Of a stretch of 5,689 nucleotides of DNA, positions 5,653-5,689 are shown piece after piece. The translations under genes were made by a program, and so were the position numbers. Numbering within the stretch: position 1 is the stretch's first letter; each line of letters begins with the position of its first letter. Below the pieces are notes generated by a model. That model worked only from the letters and a program-made list of their open reading frames with translations. It was not told the DNA's origin and searched no databases. The DNA comes from Sulfurimonadaceae bacterium (GTDB lineage Bacteria; Campylobacterota; Campylobacteria; Campylobacterales; Sulfurimonadaceae). The stretch covers positions 1 through 5,689 of the forward strand of contig JAQUCZ010000089.1 in assembly GCA_028685945.1 (NCBI GenBank). The letters run 5' to 3'.

Positions 5653-5689
5653 GTTCCCGCACAAGCCATTGGAGATATTCGATGCTCCA
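5636..5689 (-). CDS. C-terminal end of an unidentified minus-strand gene (runs off the right edge)
   Basis: Reading the minus strand from the window edge gives an open frame of 17 codons, WSIEYLQWLVREQKEAK, then TAA at 5638-5636. I do not recognise the protein. The case for it is contextual: the peptide looks like an ordinary charged amphipathic C-terminus, the stop codon falls in the loop of a terminator that has a T-tract on the minus strand, and a convergent gene would explain that two-way terminator. The competing reading is a plus-strand gene starting at ATG 5682-5684 behind GGAG (5671-5674), but no promoter is visible between it and the terminator. With so few codons visible, the call is tentative. 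Confidence 0.5.
   Translation of the reverse strand, partial: WSIEYLQWLVREQKEAK

Noticed and set aside
5682..5689. Possible plus-strand start codon behind GGAG at 5671-5674
   Set aside because: Spacing is acceptable, but it follows a terminator with no promoter between, and only two codons are visible. The minus-strand frame ending in the terminator loop explains the region better, though this cannot be settled inside the window.

Overview
The window looks like a piece of a Campylobacterota (epsilonproteobacterial) chromosome of moderate GC, probably from the Sulfurimonas/Sulfuricurvum side of the phylum. Three things suggest this: PyrG directly followed by RecJ (a pairing I recall from Helicobacter pylori and Campylobacter jejuni), the start of a DUF3373-type outer-membrane protein, and the style of the protein sequences. 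I cannot fix the genus from sequence alone.

Layout, left to right. Positions 1-244 hold the 5' end of a minus-strand gene for an exported, coiled-coil-bearing protein (DUF3373-like), with a clear ribosome binding site, a likely promoter and a Fur-box-like inverted repeat upstream. Positions 245-608 hold no gene. They carry the promoter region just mentioned, then three tandem copies of a 57-64 bp element, each made of two inverted REP-like hairpins (344-555), then a small hairpin just past recJ. Positions 609-3844 are a tight minus-strand pair, pyrG (CTP synthase) then recJ (single-strand DNA exonuclease), separated by 11 bp and read from one promoter near 3885-3890. The 156 bp region 3845-4000 is divergent and carries back-to-back promoters. 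Positions 4001-5626 encode a KefB/KefC-like monovalent cation:proton antiporter with a C-terminal nucleotide-binding (RCK/TrkA-N) domain. A strong hairpin terminator with T-tracts on both strands lies at 5625-5652, and it probably also serves a convergent minus-strand gene of which only the last 17 codons are visible.

The genes are mostly core housekeeping functions: pyrimidine nucleotide synthesis, DNA repair and ion homeostasis. I see no defence system, CRISPR array, transposase, tRNA or rRNA. The parts that most deserve a second look are the mosaic REP-pair array after recJ and the Fur-box-like site before the exported-protein gene. The altered nucleotide-binding loop of the antiporter is a third, weaker candidate. 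I found no convincing new multi-gene system.
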